From the NCBI GenBank assembly GCA_019314085.1, contig JAFCZZ010000076.1:1-6926 (forward strand): a stretch of 6,926 nucleotides of DNA. Reading direction: 5' to 3'. The number at the start of each line of letters is the position of its first letter. Positions within the stretch are counted from its first letter, which is position 1. The position numbers and the translations under genes are program-made. Below, one piece after another: positions 1-5,635 of this stretch. The DNA comes from Deltaproteobacteria bacterium. Lineage in GTDB: Bacteria > Desulfobacterota > Syntrophia > Syntrophales > UBA2210. The notes under the pieces are model-generated. The model did not search any database, had not been told where the DNA came from, and was given only the letters and a program-made list of their open reading frames with translations.

Positions 1-2
1 CA

Positions 3-170
3 CGGGTGAAAAATCCCACACGGGAAGAAGATCCTATCGACCTTCCCGCAACAGAAGATCAAAAGGGCAAGCCTCCGCATAATGTTGTTCTGTTTCAGGA
101 ACCAATCCTGCCAAAATTGAGTTGTTTGATACATTCCTCACATCGCGGTATGCCTATCTATCGGGTATAA
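3..170 (+). CDS. Possible 3' end of an unrecognised + strand gene (partial)
   Basis: Frame 3 is open from the window edge to a TAA at 168-170, giving about 55 residues. The composition is protein-like: a charged, Pro-rich first half (NPTREEDPIDLP, then ATEDQKGKPP) followed by a more hydrophobic stretch (NVVLFQEPILPKL). I recognise no family or motif, and the 5' part lies outside the window. Weak support comes from a terminator-like hairpin on the same strand about 55 nt after the stop. The opposite strand is also open in the same codon register (from an ATG at 134 to the edge), but it lacks a well-spaced ribosome binding site and looks less like protein. At this length an open frame can arise by chance, so this is a tentative call. 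Confidence 0.3.
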   Translation, partial: RVKNPTREEDPIDLPATEDQKGKPPHNVVLFQEPILPKLSCLIHSSHRGMPIYRV

Positions 171-225
171 TCGGCCCGTGCATTGAAAAAAGAGGCTCTC
201 GGCCGAATTCATCAGCGCGTCTCTT

Positions 226-253
226 CGATCAGCAAATGATGCTGAATCGTTTT
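226..253 (+). terminator. Candidate intrinsic terminator hairpin
   Basis: A 9-bp stem pairs CGATCAGCA (226-234) with TGCTGAATCG (240-249), with one bulged A and a 5-nt loop. A short TTTT run follows at 250-253. The T run lies on the + strand side only, so the element would end a + transcript, matching the possible gene that stops at 170. The short T run makes it a moderate candidate. Confidence 0.4.
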
Positions 254-369
254 ACCCCTCTATTTTTGCTAGTTTTTTGCGTATCACATCTATTCGCCAA
301 GGTTTCCAAAGCGTTGGCGCATGATCCTCTGGAGCCGTGCTCGAAGAGGCGGTGCCGTTTTCTCCTTGA

Positions 370-966
370 TCAGGTTCGTGGTCCCGGCTTCTTGACCAGT
401 TGTCTGCCCAGTTCTTCGGCCTTTTGCATGAGGGTCCCGTTTGTCTCAATCTCACCCGGTTCAAGAGCACTGCCGTAGACCATCCCCACGAGTCTGGAAC
501 CGGTATATCGAAAGGCGTCCTGAAAGGTGCGCAGCGCATTGACACACCCGGAGGCGAAAGGGTCCTCATCACCGTAACTCATAGCGATGGCTATGCGTTT
601 GGTGCGAAAGGGGTCCGGGCCGTAGGCGCCAAGCCCGAAGAGGCGATCCATAAACAGCTTCATCTGGGCCGACATGGTAAACCAGTAAACCGGGCAGGCC
701 AAGATCCAGGCCTGGCTTTCTATGAGTTTGGTGTAGACGGTCTGCATGTCGTCGTCAATGGCGCAACCCTTGCTGTCTTTTTTCTGGCAGGCGTAGCAGG
801 CCTGGCAGGTCGATATATCGAGATCGTTAAGACAGACCGTCTCTGTCTCAGCCCCGGCGGATTGAGCCCCGGTGATTATCCTCTGAGCCAGGGCGGTGCT
901 GTTGCCCTTCTTGCGCGGACTGGCGAGCAGTACAAGAACTTTGAATTGTTCCATTCGGTTTTCCAT
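370..966 (-). CDS. Isf-like iron-sulfur flavoprotein (NADPH-dependent FMN reductase/flavodoxin fold)
   Basis: This 198-residue cytoplasmic protein has a flavodoxin-like fold. The phosphate-binding loop is SPRKKGNST (residues 16-24), directly after the first beta strand. The segment CPVYWFTMSAQMKLFMDR (91-108) is the usual flavin-contacting strand and helix. A compact cysteine cluster at C54, C57, C60 and C68 (C-X2-C-X2-C-X7-C) matches the [4Fe-4S] motif of Isf proteins known from methanogens and other anaerobes. In that family FMN and the cluster pass electrons between ferredoxin and an acceptor. The physiological acceptor here is unknown. The length is normal. The ATG at 966 is preceded by a G-rich site (GGATGGGGG, about 7 nt away); a second in-frame Met (residue 5) is possible. 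The gene is the last of three on the - strand, 235 nt after the hydrolase, and a candidate promoter of its own lies in that gap. Confidence 0.85.
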   Translation of the reverse strand: MENRMEQFKVLVLLASPRKKGNSTALAQRIITGAQSAGAETETVCLNDLDISTCQACYACQKKDSKGCAIDDDMQTVYTKLIESQAWILACPVYWFTMSAQMKLFMDRLFGLGAYGPDPFRTKRIAIAMSYGDEDPFASGCVNALRTFQDAFRYTGSRLVGMVYGSALEPGEIETNGTLMQKAEELGRQLVKKPGPRT

Positions 967-1019
967 GATGTATCCCCCATCCTTTCAGCTTTTGCCTGTC
1001 ATGTCGCTAACTCTCGGTT

Positions 1020-1048
1020 AAACTACTAGAAACCTGTCTACCCGTCAA
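1020..1048 (-). promoter_or_regulatory. Candidate sigma70-type promoter for the Isf-like gene
   Basis: On the - strand TTGACG (1048-1043; 5 of 6 matches to the -35 consensus) lies 17 nt before TAGTTT (1025-1020; 3 of 6 matches to the -10 consensus). Transcription would begin near 1013, giving a leader of about 47 nt before the ATG at 966. The -35 box and spacer are good and the -10 box is weak. If real, the flavoprotein can be expressed apart from the two genes upstream. Confidence 0.35.
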
Positions 1049-1201
1049 ACTTTATGATTGGCAGTGACGGGGTTGCACCTTTGAAAAACCTCGAGAGTGG
1101 CGGTTACGGTGCCGGGCACAGGCGTTCTCCTTCCGGCGCGATGACGCACCCAAAGACCTTGCCCGATCCCAAACGGTTCTCCACCCCTTCCTTGACCTTT
1201 T

Positions 1202-2083
1202 TCAGGGAAGTTTTTGCCCCTCCATGCCCGTCCTGTCCGCTCTGTGCTCCTCGACAAGACCCACAAACCGTTCAAGTGTCTCCCAATATGATTCACCGGC
1301 GGTCCACATGAGGTCATTGTGGCGCGCCGCATCAACCCAGAATCTCATTTTCGGAGGATTTGCCTCCTCATAGAGCCGTTCTCCGTGCCAGAAAGGAATA
1401 ATGGAATCCTGTTTCCCGTGAATGACGAGGATTGGGCAGGGAAGGGCTTTAATCTTGTTGAGATTATTAAATTTGTCAATCGGAAAGAGAGGAATGGTTG
1501 TGACTACCCGGAATGCGGACACGAAGGAACTTTCGAGGATCAGGCCGCCGACGGTCTCCCGGACCGCCAGATCGAGAGAGGGCCCGCCACCAACTGATCT
1601 GCCAAAGAGCAGTATATTTTCTGGGCGAAGACCAATCTTCCGAACGGCATGGTCATAGACAGCCGAAATATCGGCATAAGCGGCATCCTCTGAAGGCTGT
1701 CCGGAGCTTGTTCCATAGCTGCTGTAATCATAGGCGATTACCGCGAAACCGTGTTTGTGGAACCGCTGAAGGACCTCCCGAATATCGCCCAGATCTTCGG
1801 CATTCCCATGACTGTACAAAATCGTATATGTCGCCCCGGGATTTTGCAGATAAAAAACTGAAATAAATGCACCTTTCATGGTTTTCAGTTTGAGGATCTG
1901 GTCAGTATCTGTGTAGGATGACGGTTGAGGCTGAAAGATGAGGCGATCCCCGAAAAACATGCCGTAGAGCAGAAAAAAAATATAGAGACTCAAGGCAATC
2001 GATCCTGTTGAACGGATGACCCCTTTCCAATTCAGTTCACCAGTCACAAGTTTCTGGGGTATTTTAGTGTCCATATCACGCAT
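1202..2083 (-). CDS. Membrane-anchored alpha/beta hydrolase (ABHD17/Bem46-like serine hydrolase)
   Basis: This 293-residue protein starts with a short polar tail and then one hydrophobic segment (about residues 25-43), probably a signal anchor that leaves the catalytic domain outside the cytoplasm. The core shows the alpha/beta hydrolase landmarks in order: an HG oxyanion motif in SHGNAED (91-97); the nucleophile elbow GRSVG with Ser163; the acid Asp226 in HGKQDSIIP; and His255 in ARHNDL. The order and length fit the ABHD17/FAM108/Bem46 group, whose members are esterases or thioesterases. The substrate cannot be read from sequence. The gene begins 36 nt after the stop of the MerB-like gene, which suggests cotranscription. 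The start is uncertain: the ATG at 2083 and the one at 2074 (Met4) both lack a close Shine-Dalgarno site, with AGAGGAAGG about 15 nt before the first, so translation may be coupled to the upstream gene. Confidence 0.85.
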   Translation of the reverse strand: MRDMDTKIPQKLVTGELNWKGVIRSTGSIALSLYIFFLLYGMFFGDRLIFQPQPSSYTDTDQILKLKTMKGAFISVFYLQNPGATYTILYSHGNAEDLGDIREVLQRFHKHGFAVIAYDYSSYGTSSGQPSEDAAYADISAVYDHAVRKIGLRPENILLFGRSVGGGPSLDLAVRETVGGLILESSFVSAFRVVTTIPLFPIDKFNNLNKIKALPCPILVIHGKQDSIIPFWHGERLYEEANPPKMRFWVDAARHNDLMWTAGESYWETLERFVGLVEEHRADRTGMEGQKLP

Positions 2084-2119
2084 CGAGGGTGCCGCCGGCC
2101 TTCCTCTGGGGACCGTGCT

Positions 2120-2818
2120 TTACAACTTCCAAAATGATCCAGACGTTTCAAGCTTCTTAAGATCATTTACAAATTCGGATCCATATTCTCGAAGATGGGA
2201 AACATAATCCGGGTCCATGCGTCGTTTAAAATAGTTTCCGGAAAAAAGCTTGACCAGATCAGGCAACGAAATGATTCCTTCACGGGTTTCCGGAACAAAT
2301 CCAGACCAGTTTCGAAGGTGTTCTTCCGACCGGAAGAAAAGCATGGTACTTCAGGCATAGGGGACGTTCTGCAACCATTTAACAAAGGGAACAGACACAT
2401 GACCGATCAGTCCCTCCGGCTCCTCTTTTTGAATGGTCCCGTCTTGAATTTCTACGCGTATCGGCTCTCCACAATCCAGGCATGGTGAGTCGATCCGAAT
2501 GGTTTTGCCAGGGAAAAGCCAGCAGACCGCCAGCGATTCAAAAGCTCATTGACCGAACCATTTCTGCTCACCATCGATGGTGATTCGAAACTGGGTAGGA
2601 AGGTTGTTGAAAGGCGCAAAGGAGGTTATCAGGTCCGTATCCGGGAAAAGCCACCCAGGGATCCCCGCGGCAAAAAGTGCATGGAGCGCCTTTCTCCCCT
2701 CATCCGGTGAAATTTCCAACTCCTGTGCAATTTCAGTATAATGCGGTGCCTGACCCGTCTTAACCATGCGCTTCATAATAACATGAAAGGTTTGGTCCAT
2801 TTGACTAAAATCATTCAT
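2120..2818 (-). CDS. MerB-like organometallic lyase, selenoprotein with two in-frame TGA (Sec91 and Sec156); resembles SaoL-type proteins
   Basis: Read through TGA at 2548-2546 and 2353-2351, this is one 232-residue frame ending in TAA, with no frameshift. Residues 1-60 look like the winged-helix N-domain of alkylmercury lyase, and the rest follows the MerB core. Around the first TGA, W-F-G-Q-U-A-F-E-S-L aligns with MerB Y-A-W-C96-A-L-D-T-L. SPCLDCGEP (C113, C116) aligns with the Cys117 region. Around the second TGA, Y-A-U-S-T-M-L-F-F aligns with F-C159-C160-H-V-H-F-F. MerB uses Cys96, Cys159 and Asp99 to break carbon-mercury bonds. Here both catalytic Cys become Sec, Asp99 becomes Glu94 and Cys160 becomes Ser. 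Each TGA has a SECIS-like hairpin. The start is firm: ATG at 2818 with GGAGGT 5 nt upstream. From memory, MerB-like selenoproteins named SaoL are known in anaerobes; membership of that family is unverified, as is the true substrate (organomercury, another organometal or none). The selA, selB and selC genes are not in this window. Confidence 0.88.
2321..2338 (-). promoter_or_regulatory. SECIS element for the second UGA (Sec156)
   Basis: In the - strand transcript UUCUUCC (2338-2332) pairs perfectly over 7 bp with GGAAGAA (2327-2321) around a GGUC tetraloop (2331-2328). The loop starts 19 nt after the UGA at 2353-2351. Bacterial SECIS hairpins sit inside the reading frame just after the UGA and carry G residues at the start of the apical loop for SelB binding, and this one fits on both counts. 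It also encodes residues in the F-F-R-S-E-E-H segment, so coding and structure overlap. Confidence 0.82.
2518..2534 (-). promoter_or_regulatory. SECIS element for the first UGA (Sec91)
   Basis: In the - strand transcript GCUGGC (2534-2529) pairs with GCUGGC (2523-2518) over 6 bp: four G-C pairs and two central G-U wobbles. The apical loop is GGUCU (2528-2524) and begins 17 nt after the UGA at 2548-2546. As I remember it, the E. coli fdhF SECIS has the same GGUCU loop about 18 nt after its UGA. The loop core GGUC is shared with the second element in this gene. Confidence 0.8.
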
Positions 2819-2823
2819 TTTTC

Positions 2824-2829
2824 ACCTCC
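2824..2829 (-). promoter_or_regulatory. Strong ribosome binding site of the MerB-like selenoprotein gene
   Basis: GGAGGT on the - strand, 5 nt before the ATG at 2818-2816, followed by GAAAA. It is the strongest Shine-Dalgarno match in the window. It fixes the start of the selenoprotein frame and argues that the gene is actively translated rather than decayed. Confidence 0.75.
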
Positions 2830-2983
2830 ATATTCTTTTTAAGTCTTTAGTCATGCGAGATCAATCTTTTACGAAGGTGCTGATGCTAAGGCTCACAGGC
2901 CAAGAGACACGAACGGTCATCGTGGAACCGCAAATAGGGGTCTATAAACTGCTTCTTATTCGGTCTAATCCTTTCTGATCGTG

Positions 2984-2992
2984 TGGTATAAT
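2984..2992 (+). promoter_or_regulatory. Candidate extended -10 promoter
   Basis: TGGTATAAT fits the extended -10 pattern TGN-TATAAT exactly. No good -35 box lies 16-18 nt upstream, which extended -10 promoters can tolerate. Transcription would begin near 2999 and run toward the thiolase, through the hairpin at 3179-3212. The AT-rich surroundings make a chance match possible. Confidence 0.35.
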
Positions 2993-3104
2993 TTTTAATA
3001 AATTATTCAGTTTTTCACAGGAATAATAATCGCAATAGGCGCCGTTGGCGACTTTCTTTTTCATTGTATTTTTTTCTTTGGATCCATTATTCTATCTCAT
3101 AACA

Positions 3105-3180
3105 GTGTCGATGGATAGGAGTTTCTATATATTGCCTTTATAATATGTAGAGAATTCCATCTAATTTTGTATCGATAGAT
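3105..3180. repeat. Imperfect 12-bp direct repeat upstream of the thiolase
   Basis: GTGTCGATGGAT (3105-3116) and GTATCGATAGAT (3169-3180) agree at 10 of 12 positions, and their starts are 64 bp apart. They flank the TATAAT at 3139-3144, a layout that could suit a transcription factor binding two sites, although no factor is identified. The second copy runs into the left arm of the terminator-like hairpin. Confidence 0.3.
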
Positions 3181-3212
3181 CAGGGGGAGAAAAATTACCC
3201 CTTGATTTTTTT
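3179..3212 (+). terminator. Intrinsic-terminator-like hairpin in the thiolase leader
   Basis: ATCAGGGGG (3179-3187) pairs with CCCCTTGAT (3198-3206), 9 bp with one G-U wobble and a 10-nt A-rich loop. It is followed at once by a run of seven T (3206-3212). The T run is on the + side only. It lies about 125 nt before the thiolase start, so it either ends a short leader or small RNA, or works as an attenuator. Confidence 0.55.
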
Positions 3213-3246
3213 GTTTTATTCATATATTTCGCGGTACCATAGAAGG

Positions 3247-3268
3247 CAGGCAGGAAATCAGGCAGGAA
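3247..3268 (+). repeat. Tandem 10-bp direct repeat (CAGGCAGGAA twice)
   Basis: CAGGCAGGAA occurs at 3247-3256 and 3259-3268, a 12-bp period, 70 nt before the thiolase GTG. It lies between the hairpin and the start codon, so it could be a DNA-binding site near an unseen promoter or an element of the transcript. No protein is known to bind it. Confidence 0.4.
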
Positions 3269-3338
3269 CTTTTATCGTAGCTTGTAAATAAGTACAGGCG
3301 AGGCGGTTCGGTTATTAAAAAACGAAAGGGGCAAAAAA

Positions 3339-4547
3339 GTGAGTAACAATGATGTTGTTATTATAAGCGGTGTGAGGACACCGTTCAGCAAGTTTGCAGG
3401 AACACTGAAAGAGATTCACAGCACGGATCTCGGCACACTGGTTATTAAAGAGAGCCTGAAACGTTCAGGCCTGAAGGGTGAGGACCTGGATGAGCTGTAT
3501 TACGGGATGGGCGACCAGGCGGAGGCTGCCCTGTACGACAACGTAAATGGAAGGCAGGCCCTCCTGCGCGCGGGTCTGCCTCAGGATTTGGTATCACTGA
3601 CGATAGATCGGGCATGTTGTTCATCTCTGTGTGCGATCCATCTGGGGCGCAGGGCCATCCTGCTGGATGAGGCGGATACGTGCATGGCCGTGGGGGCTGA
3701 GAATATGAGCAATACCCCTCTGTTGATGAACGGACATCGCTGGGGGTCGAGAATGGCGCCCCTCCTGGTTCAGGATTATCTCAATCCCATCACCTACCGT
3801 GAATATAGTCCCTTAGGGCGGGATGCCGGAGAGATCGCTATCGAGCATGGCATATCGCGGGAGGAACAGGATAAGTGGGCATTGGGATCGCAGCAGAAGT
3901 GGGCCGAGGCCGACAAGGCCGGGAGGTTCGCGGATGAGCTTATGACCGTTGAGGTGCCACAGAAAAGAGGGGACCCCATCATCTTTGATAAGGATGAATT
4001 CCCCAAACCCACCACAACGCTGGAAGGCCTTGCGAAATTAAAGACAATATACGGGAGCCCGACCGTCACCGCCGGTAATGCCCCGGGTCTGGATGCGGGT
4101 GCCGCCGCTATGATCATCATGAGAAGGTCTAAGGCGGAAGAAATGGGGATTACGCCGCTGGCAACGATTGTTTCCGTGGCAAGCGGTGCGAGCGAACCCC
4201 GGACGATGGCGGAACTTCCCGCGAAGGTCATTCAGAAGGCCCTGGACAGGGCCCAGCTGACCATCAATGATATGAATGTCGTTGAAATCAATGAGGCATT
4301 CGCCGCGGTGACCCTGGTTTCGACCAAGATGCTGGCGGGCGATGACGAGACAAAGTGGCGCGCTCTTCTGGAAAAAACCAATCCCAACGGGGGTGCCATC
4401 GCGATCGGTCATCCCGTGGGGGCAAGTGGGGCACGCATACTGATGACCATGATGTACGAACTGAGACGGCAGGGCGGCGGCTACGGCGCCTGCGGTATCT
4501 GCGGAGGTCTCGCTCAGGGCGATTGCGTTATCATCAAGGTGGATTAG
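3339..4547 (+). CDS. Thiolase (acetyl-CoA acetyltransferase/3-ketoacyl-CoA thiolase family)
   Basis: This 402-residue cytoplasmic enzyme makes or cleaves beta-ketoacyl-CoA. Family landmarks appear in order: an N-terminal IISGVRTPFSKFAG; the nucleophile Cys93 in the D-R-A-C-C-S-S-L segment; GNAPGLDAGAAA (247-258); the NEAF motif (318-321); GHP with His358; and a C-terminal CGG with acid/base Cys388. The length is normal for a thiolase. Whether it works in ketoacyl-CoA breakdown or acetoacetyl-CoA synthesis cannot be told from sequence. The start is GTG at 3339 with GAAAGGGG 7 nt upstream; no better in-frame ATG was seen nearby. The nucleophile region is odd: the usual C-x-S-G reads C-C-S-S, with another Cys at 98. 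The gene stands alone on its strand after a long leader, ends at a strong terminator, and converges on the oxidoreductase operon. Confidence 0.92.
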   Translation: MSNNDVVIISGVRTPFSKFAGTLKEIHSTDLGTLVIKESLKRSGLKGEDLDELYYGMGDQAEAALYDNVNGRQALLRAGLPQDLVSLTIDRACCSSLCAIHLGRRAILLDEADTCMAVGAENMSNTPLLMNGHRWGSRMAPLLVQDYLNPITYREYSPLGRDAGEIAIEHGISREEQDKWALGSQQKWAEADKAGRFADELMTVEVPQKRGDPIIFDKDEFPKPTTTLEGLAKLKTIYGSPTVTAGNAPGLDAGAAAMIIMRRSKAEEMGITPLATIVSVASGASEPRTMAELPAKVIQKALDRAQLTINDMNVVEINEAFAAVTLVSTKMLAGDDETKWRALLEKTNPNGGAIAIGHPVGASGARILMTMMYELRRQGGGYGACGICGGLAQGDCVIIKVD

Positions 4548-4591
4548 GATTATTGCTTTGTGCCGTTTCGCTATAAAAGAGGCGGCTTTGG

Positions 4592-4625
4592 CCCGGTGAC
4601 AGGGTAGTCCTTCGCCGGGGTTTTT
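4592..4625 (+). terminator. Intrinsic terminator of the thiolase gene
   Basis: CCCGGTGA (4592-4599) pairs with TCGCCGGG (4612-4619), with one G-U wobble. The stem continues as AGG/CCT (4601-4603 with 4609-4611) past a bulged C, around a 5-nt loop. One G and then five T (4621-4625) follow. It lies 45 nt after the thiolase stop. No equally good terminator was found for the converging - strand operon. Confidence 0.75.
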
Positions 4626-4751
4626 GAAAATTAGGGGAAGGGGACGCGATGCCGGGTTATGCGTATGGCGGCTCCTCCCCATGGATATCCGTAAAAGCAG
4701 GGGATCGAATCTCTCTCATGTTGCTCTTGAGAGGAACGCTGTAACATTTCG

Positions 4752-5618
4752 TTATGGCTTTCTCTTCTCGTCGATAAATTGCTGAAGTTTTTTCAAGCCT
4801 CTCTCCCTCTTGATGACCGGAGTACTGTCTTCGGCATAGACATCGAGACTCTCTTCAAACGTTGCCTTCCTGGGATTGGTATAAATAACACCAAGCGGAA
4901 ATTTTGTCGGATCCACGGTCTTTTCAAATGCCCGTACCCTGTCACCCGGGTTGTATGAATCTTCGAGATGATAGGTATGGTCCTTGAACCACTTGTACGT
5001 GTTGGTTTTGTTGAACGAGACACAGGGCTGGAATATGTCGACCAGGGCATACCCCCTGTGTGAAAGCGCCTTCTTGATAATCTCCTTCGTCATATCGACA
5101 TCGTCAATAAAGGCCCGCGCGACGAATGACGCGTCGAGGGCCACAGCCACGGCGAGCGGATTGAACGGTTCGAGAATAACGCCGCCGATCTGTACCGGTG
5201 TCACGAATCCTCTCTGACTTGTCGGTGACGCTTGGCCCTTCGTCAGGCCGTACACCATGTTGTTGTGGACGATGTTGGTGATATCCGGATTTCTGCGGAT
5301 CGTGGCGAGAAAATGGTTTCCACCCTCGCCGTACATGTCGCCGTCACCGCTCTCGGCGATGACGACAAGCCGGGGATTGGCGGCCTTAATCGCCACCGCC
5401 GCGGGGAGCGCTCTTCCGTGAAGGCCGTTGAAGGCATTGCATTTCAGATAGTGCGGTATCTTCGCCGCCTGACCGATTCCTGAAACCATGACCAGTCCTT
5501 CGGGGGCGATATCCATCTCAGCAAGGGCATTCTTCAGGGCCTTAAGAACGCCGAAGTTGCCGCAGCCGGGACACCAGGCCATATCTATATCACCCATGCT
5601 GTAAGACTGTATATCCAT
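4752..5618 (-). CDS. 2-oxoacid:ferredoxin oxidoreductase, beta subunit (KorB-type, thiamine diphosphate-binding)
   Basis: This 288-residue subunit oxidises 2-oxoacids to acyl-CoA with reduction of ferredoxin, together with the alpha subunit encoded just upstream. WCPGCG (C16, C19) gives two [4Fe-4S] ligands. The thiamine diphosphate/Mg2+ site is [10 protein letters not shown] (91-100) with the downstream NN pair (119-120) and VYGLTKGQ (122-129). C199 matches the last ligand of the family. The third ligand, usually Cys in a GIGC motif, is Gln50 here (GIGQAAK); Cys60 lies ten residues later and may take its place. Substrate choice (2-oxoglutarate, pyruvate or branched-chain acids) cannot be read from sequence. 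The start is ATG at 5618, 17 nt after the alpha stop, with a G-rich site (AAGGGGG) 5 nt upstream. The two genes form an operon. Confidence 0.93.
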   Translation of the reverse strand: MDIQSYSMGDIDMAWCPGCGNFGVLKALKNALAEMDIAPEGLVMVSGIGQAAKIPHYLKCNAFNGLHGRALPAAVAIKAANPRLVVIAESGDGDMYGEGGNHFLATIRRNPDITNIVHNNMVYGLTKGQASPTSQRGFVTPVQIGGVILEPFNPLAVAVALDASFVARAFIDDVDMTKEIIKKALSHRGYALVDIFQPCVSFNKTNTYKWFKDHTYHLEDSYNPGDRVRAFEKTVDPTKFPLGVIYTNPRKATFEESLDVYAEDSTPVIKRERGLKKLQQFIDEKRKP

Positions 5619-5635
5619 GAGAGCCCCCTTTCTTT

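Larger units (their letters stand above)
2830..3338. other. Divergent AT-rich intergenic control region
   Basis: About 510 nt without a convincing gene separate the divergent MerB-like and thiolase genes. The right part (about 2980-3240) is clearly more AT-rich than the flanking genes. It holds an extended -10 box (2984-2992), a second perfect TATAAT (3139-3144, no good -35), an imperfect direct repeat (3105-3116 and 3169-3180), a terminator-like hairpin (3179-3212) and a 10-bp direct repeat (3247-3268). I saw no tRNA or recognised riboswitch. The thiolase ribosome binding site is GGGG at 3328-3331. Confidence 0.6.

Noticed and set aside
400..1029. 209-residue + strand open frame
   Set aside because: It is antisense to the Isf-like gene, whose FMN and Fe-S motifs are clear. 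The + translation shows no recognisable domain.
1202..1204. The hydrolase stop TGA as a possible selenocysteine codon
   Set aside because: The translation beyond it is Arg/Ser-rich and not protein-like, and I saw no clear SECIS-type hairpin directly after it. The stop of the Isf-like gene (370-372) was rejected because its downstream translation is equally unlike protein.
1045..1335. 96-residue - strand frame and the spacer after the hydrolase
   Set aside because: It overlaps the hydrolase C-terminus in another frame and is Arg/Gly-rich with no motif. I checked whether it or the third frame extends the hydrolase by frameshift, but the hydrolase already ends at a natural length.
2195..2488. 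97-residue + strand open frame
   Set aside because: It lies antisense to the C-terminal half of the selenoprotein, shows no family features, and its openness is explained by the coding - strand.
2120..2818. Reading this stretch as a pseudogene or as two or three separate small genes (90-, 74- or 77-residue frames)
   Set aside because: Both internal stops are TGA at MerB catalytic Cys positions, each has a SECIS-like hairpin, the frame never shifts, and the ribosome binding site is strong. The 77-residue frame at 2167-2400 is an out-of-frame shadow.
2836..2864. TTGATC-17 nt-TAAAAA on the - strand as promoter of the MerB-like gene
   Set aside because: Both boxes match only 4 of 6 positions, and the predicted start would fall on the ribosome binding site, leaving almost no leader.
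2988..3006. AT-only inverted repeat ATAATTT-TTAAT-AAATTAT
   Set aside because: A 7-bp all-AT stem in an AT-rich region is weak and likely by chance; it overlaps the candidate -10 box.
4038..4682. 214-residue - strand open frame
   Set aside because: It is antisense to the thiolase C-terminal half and its terminator. The thiolase motifs on the + strand are unmistakable.
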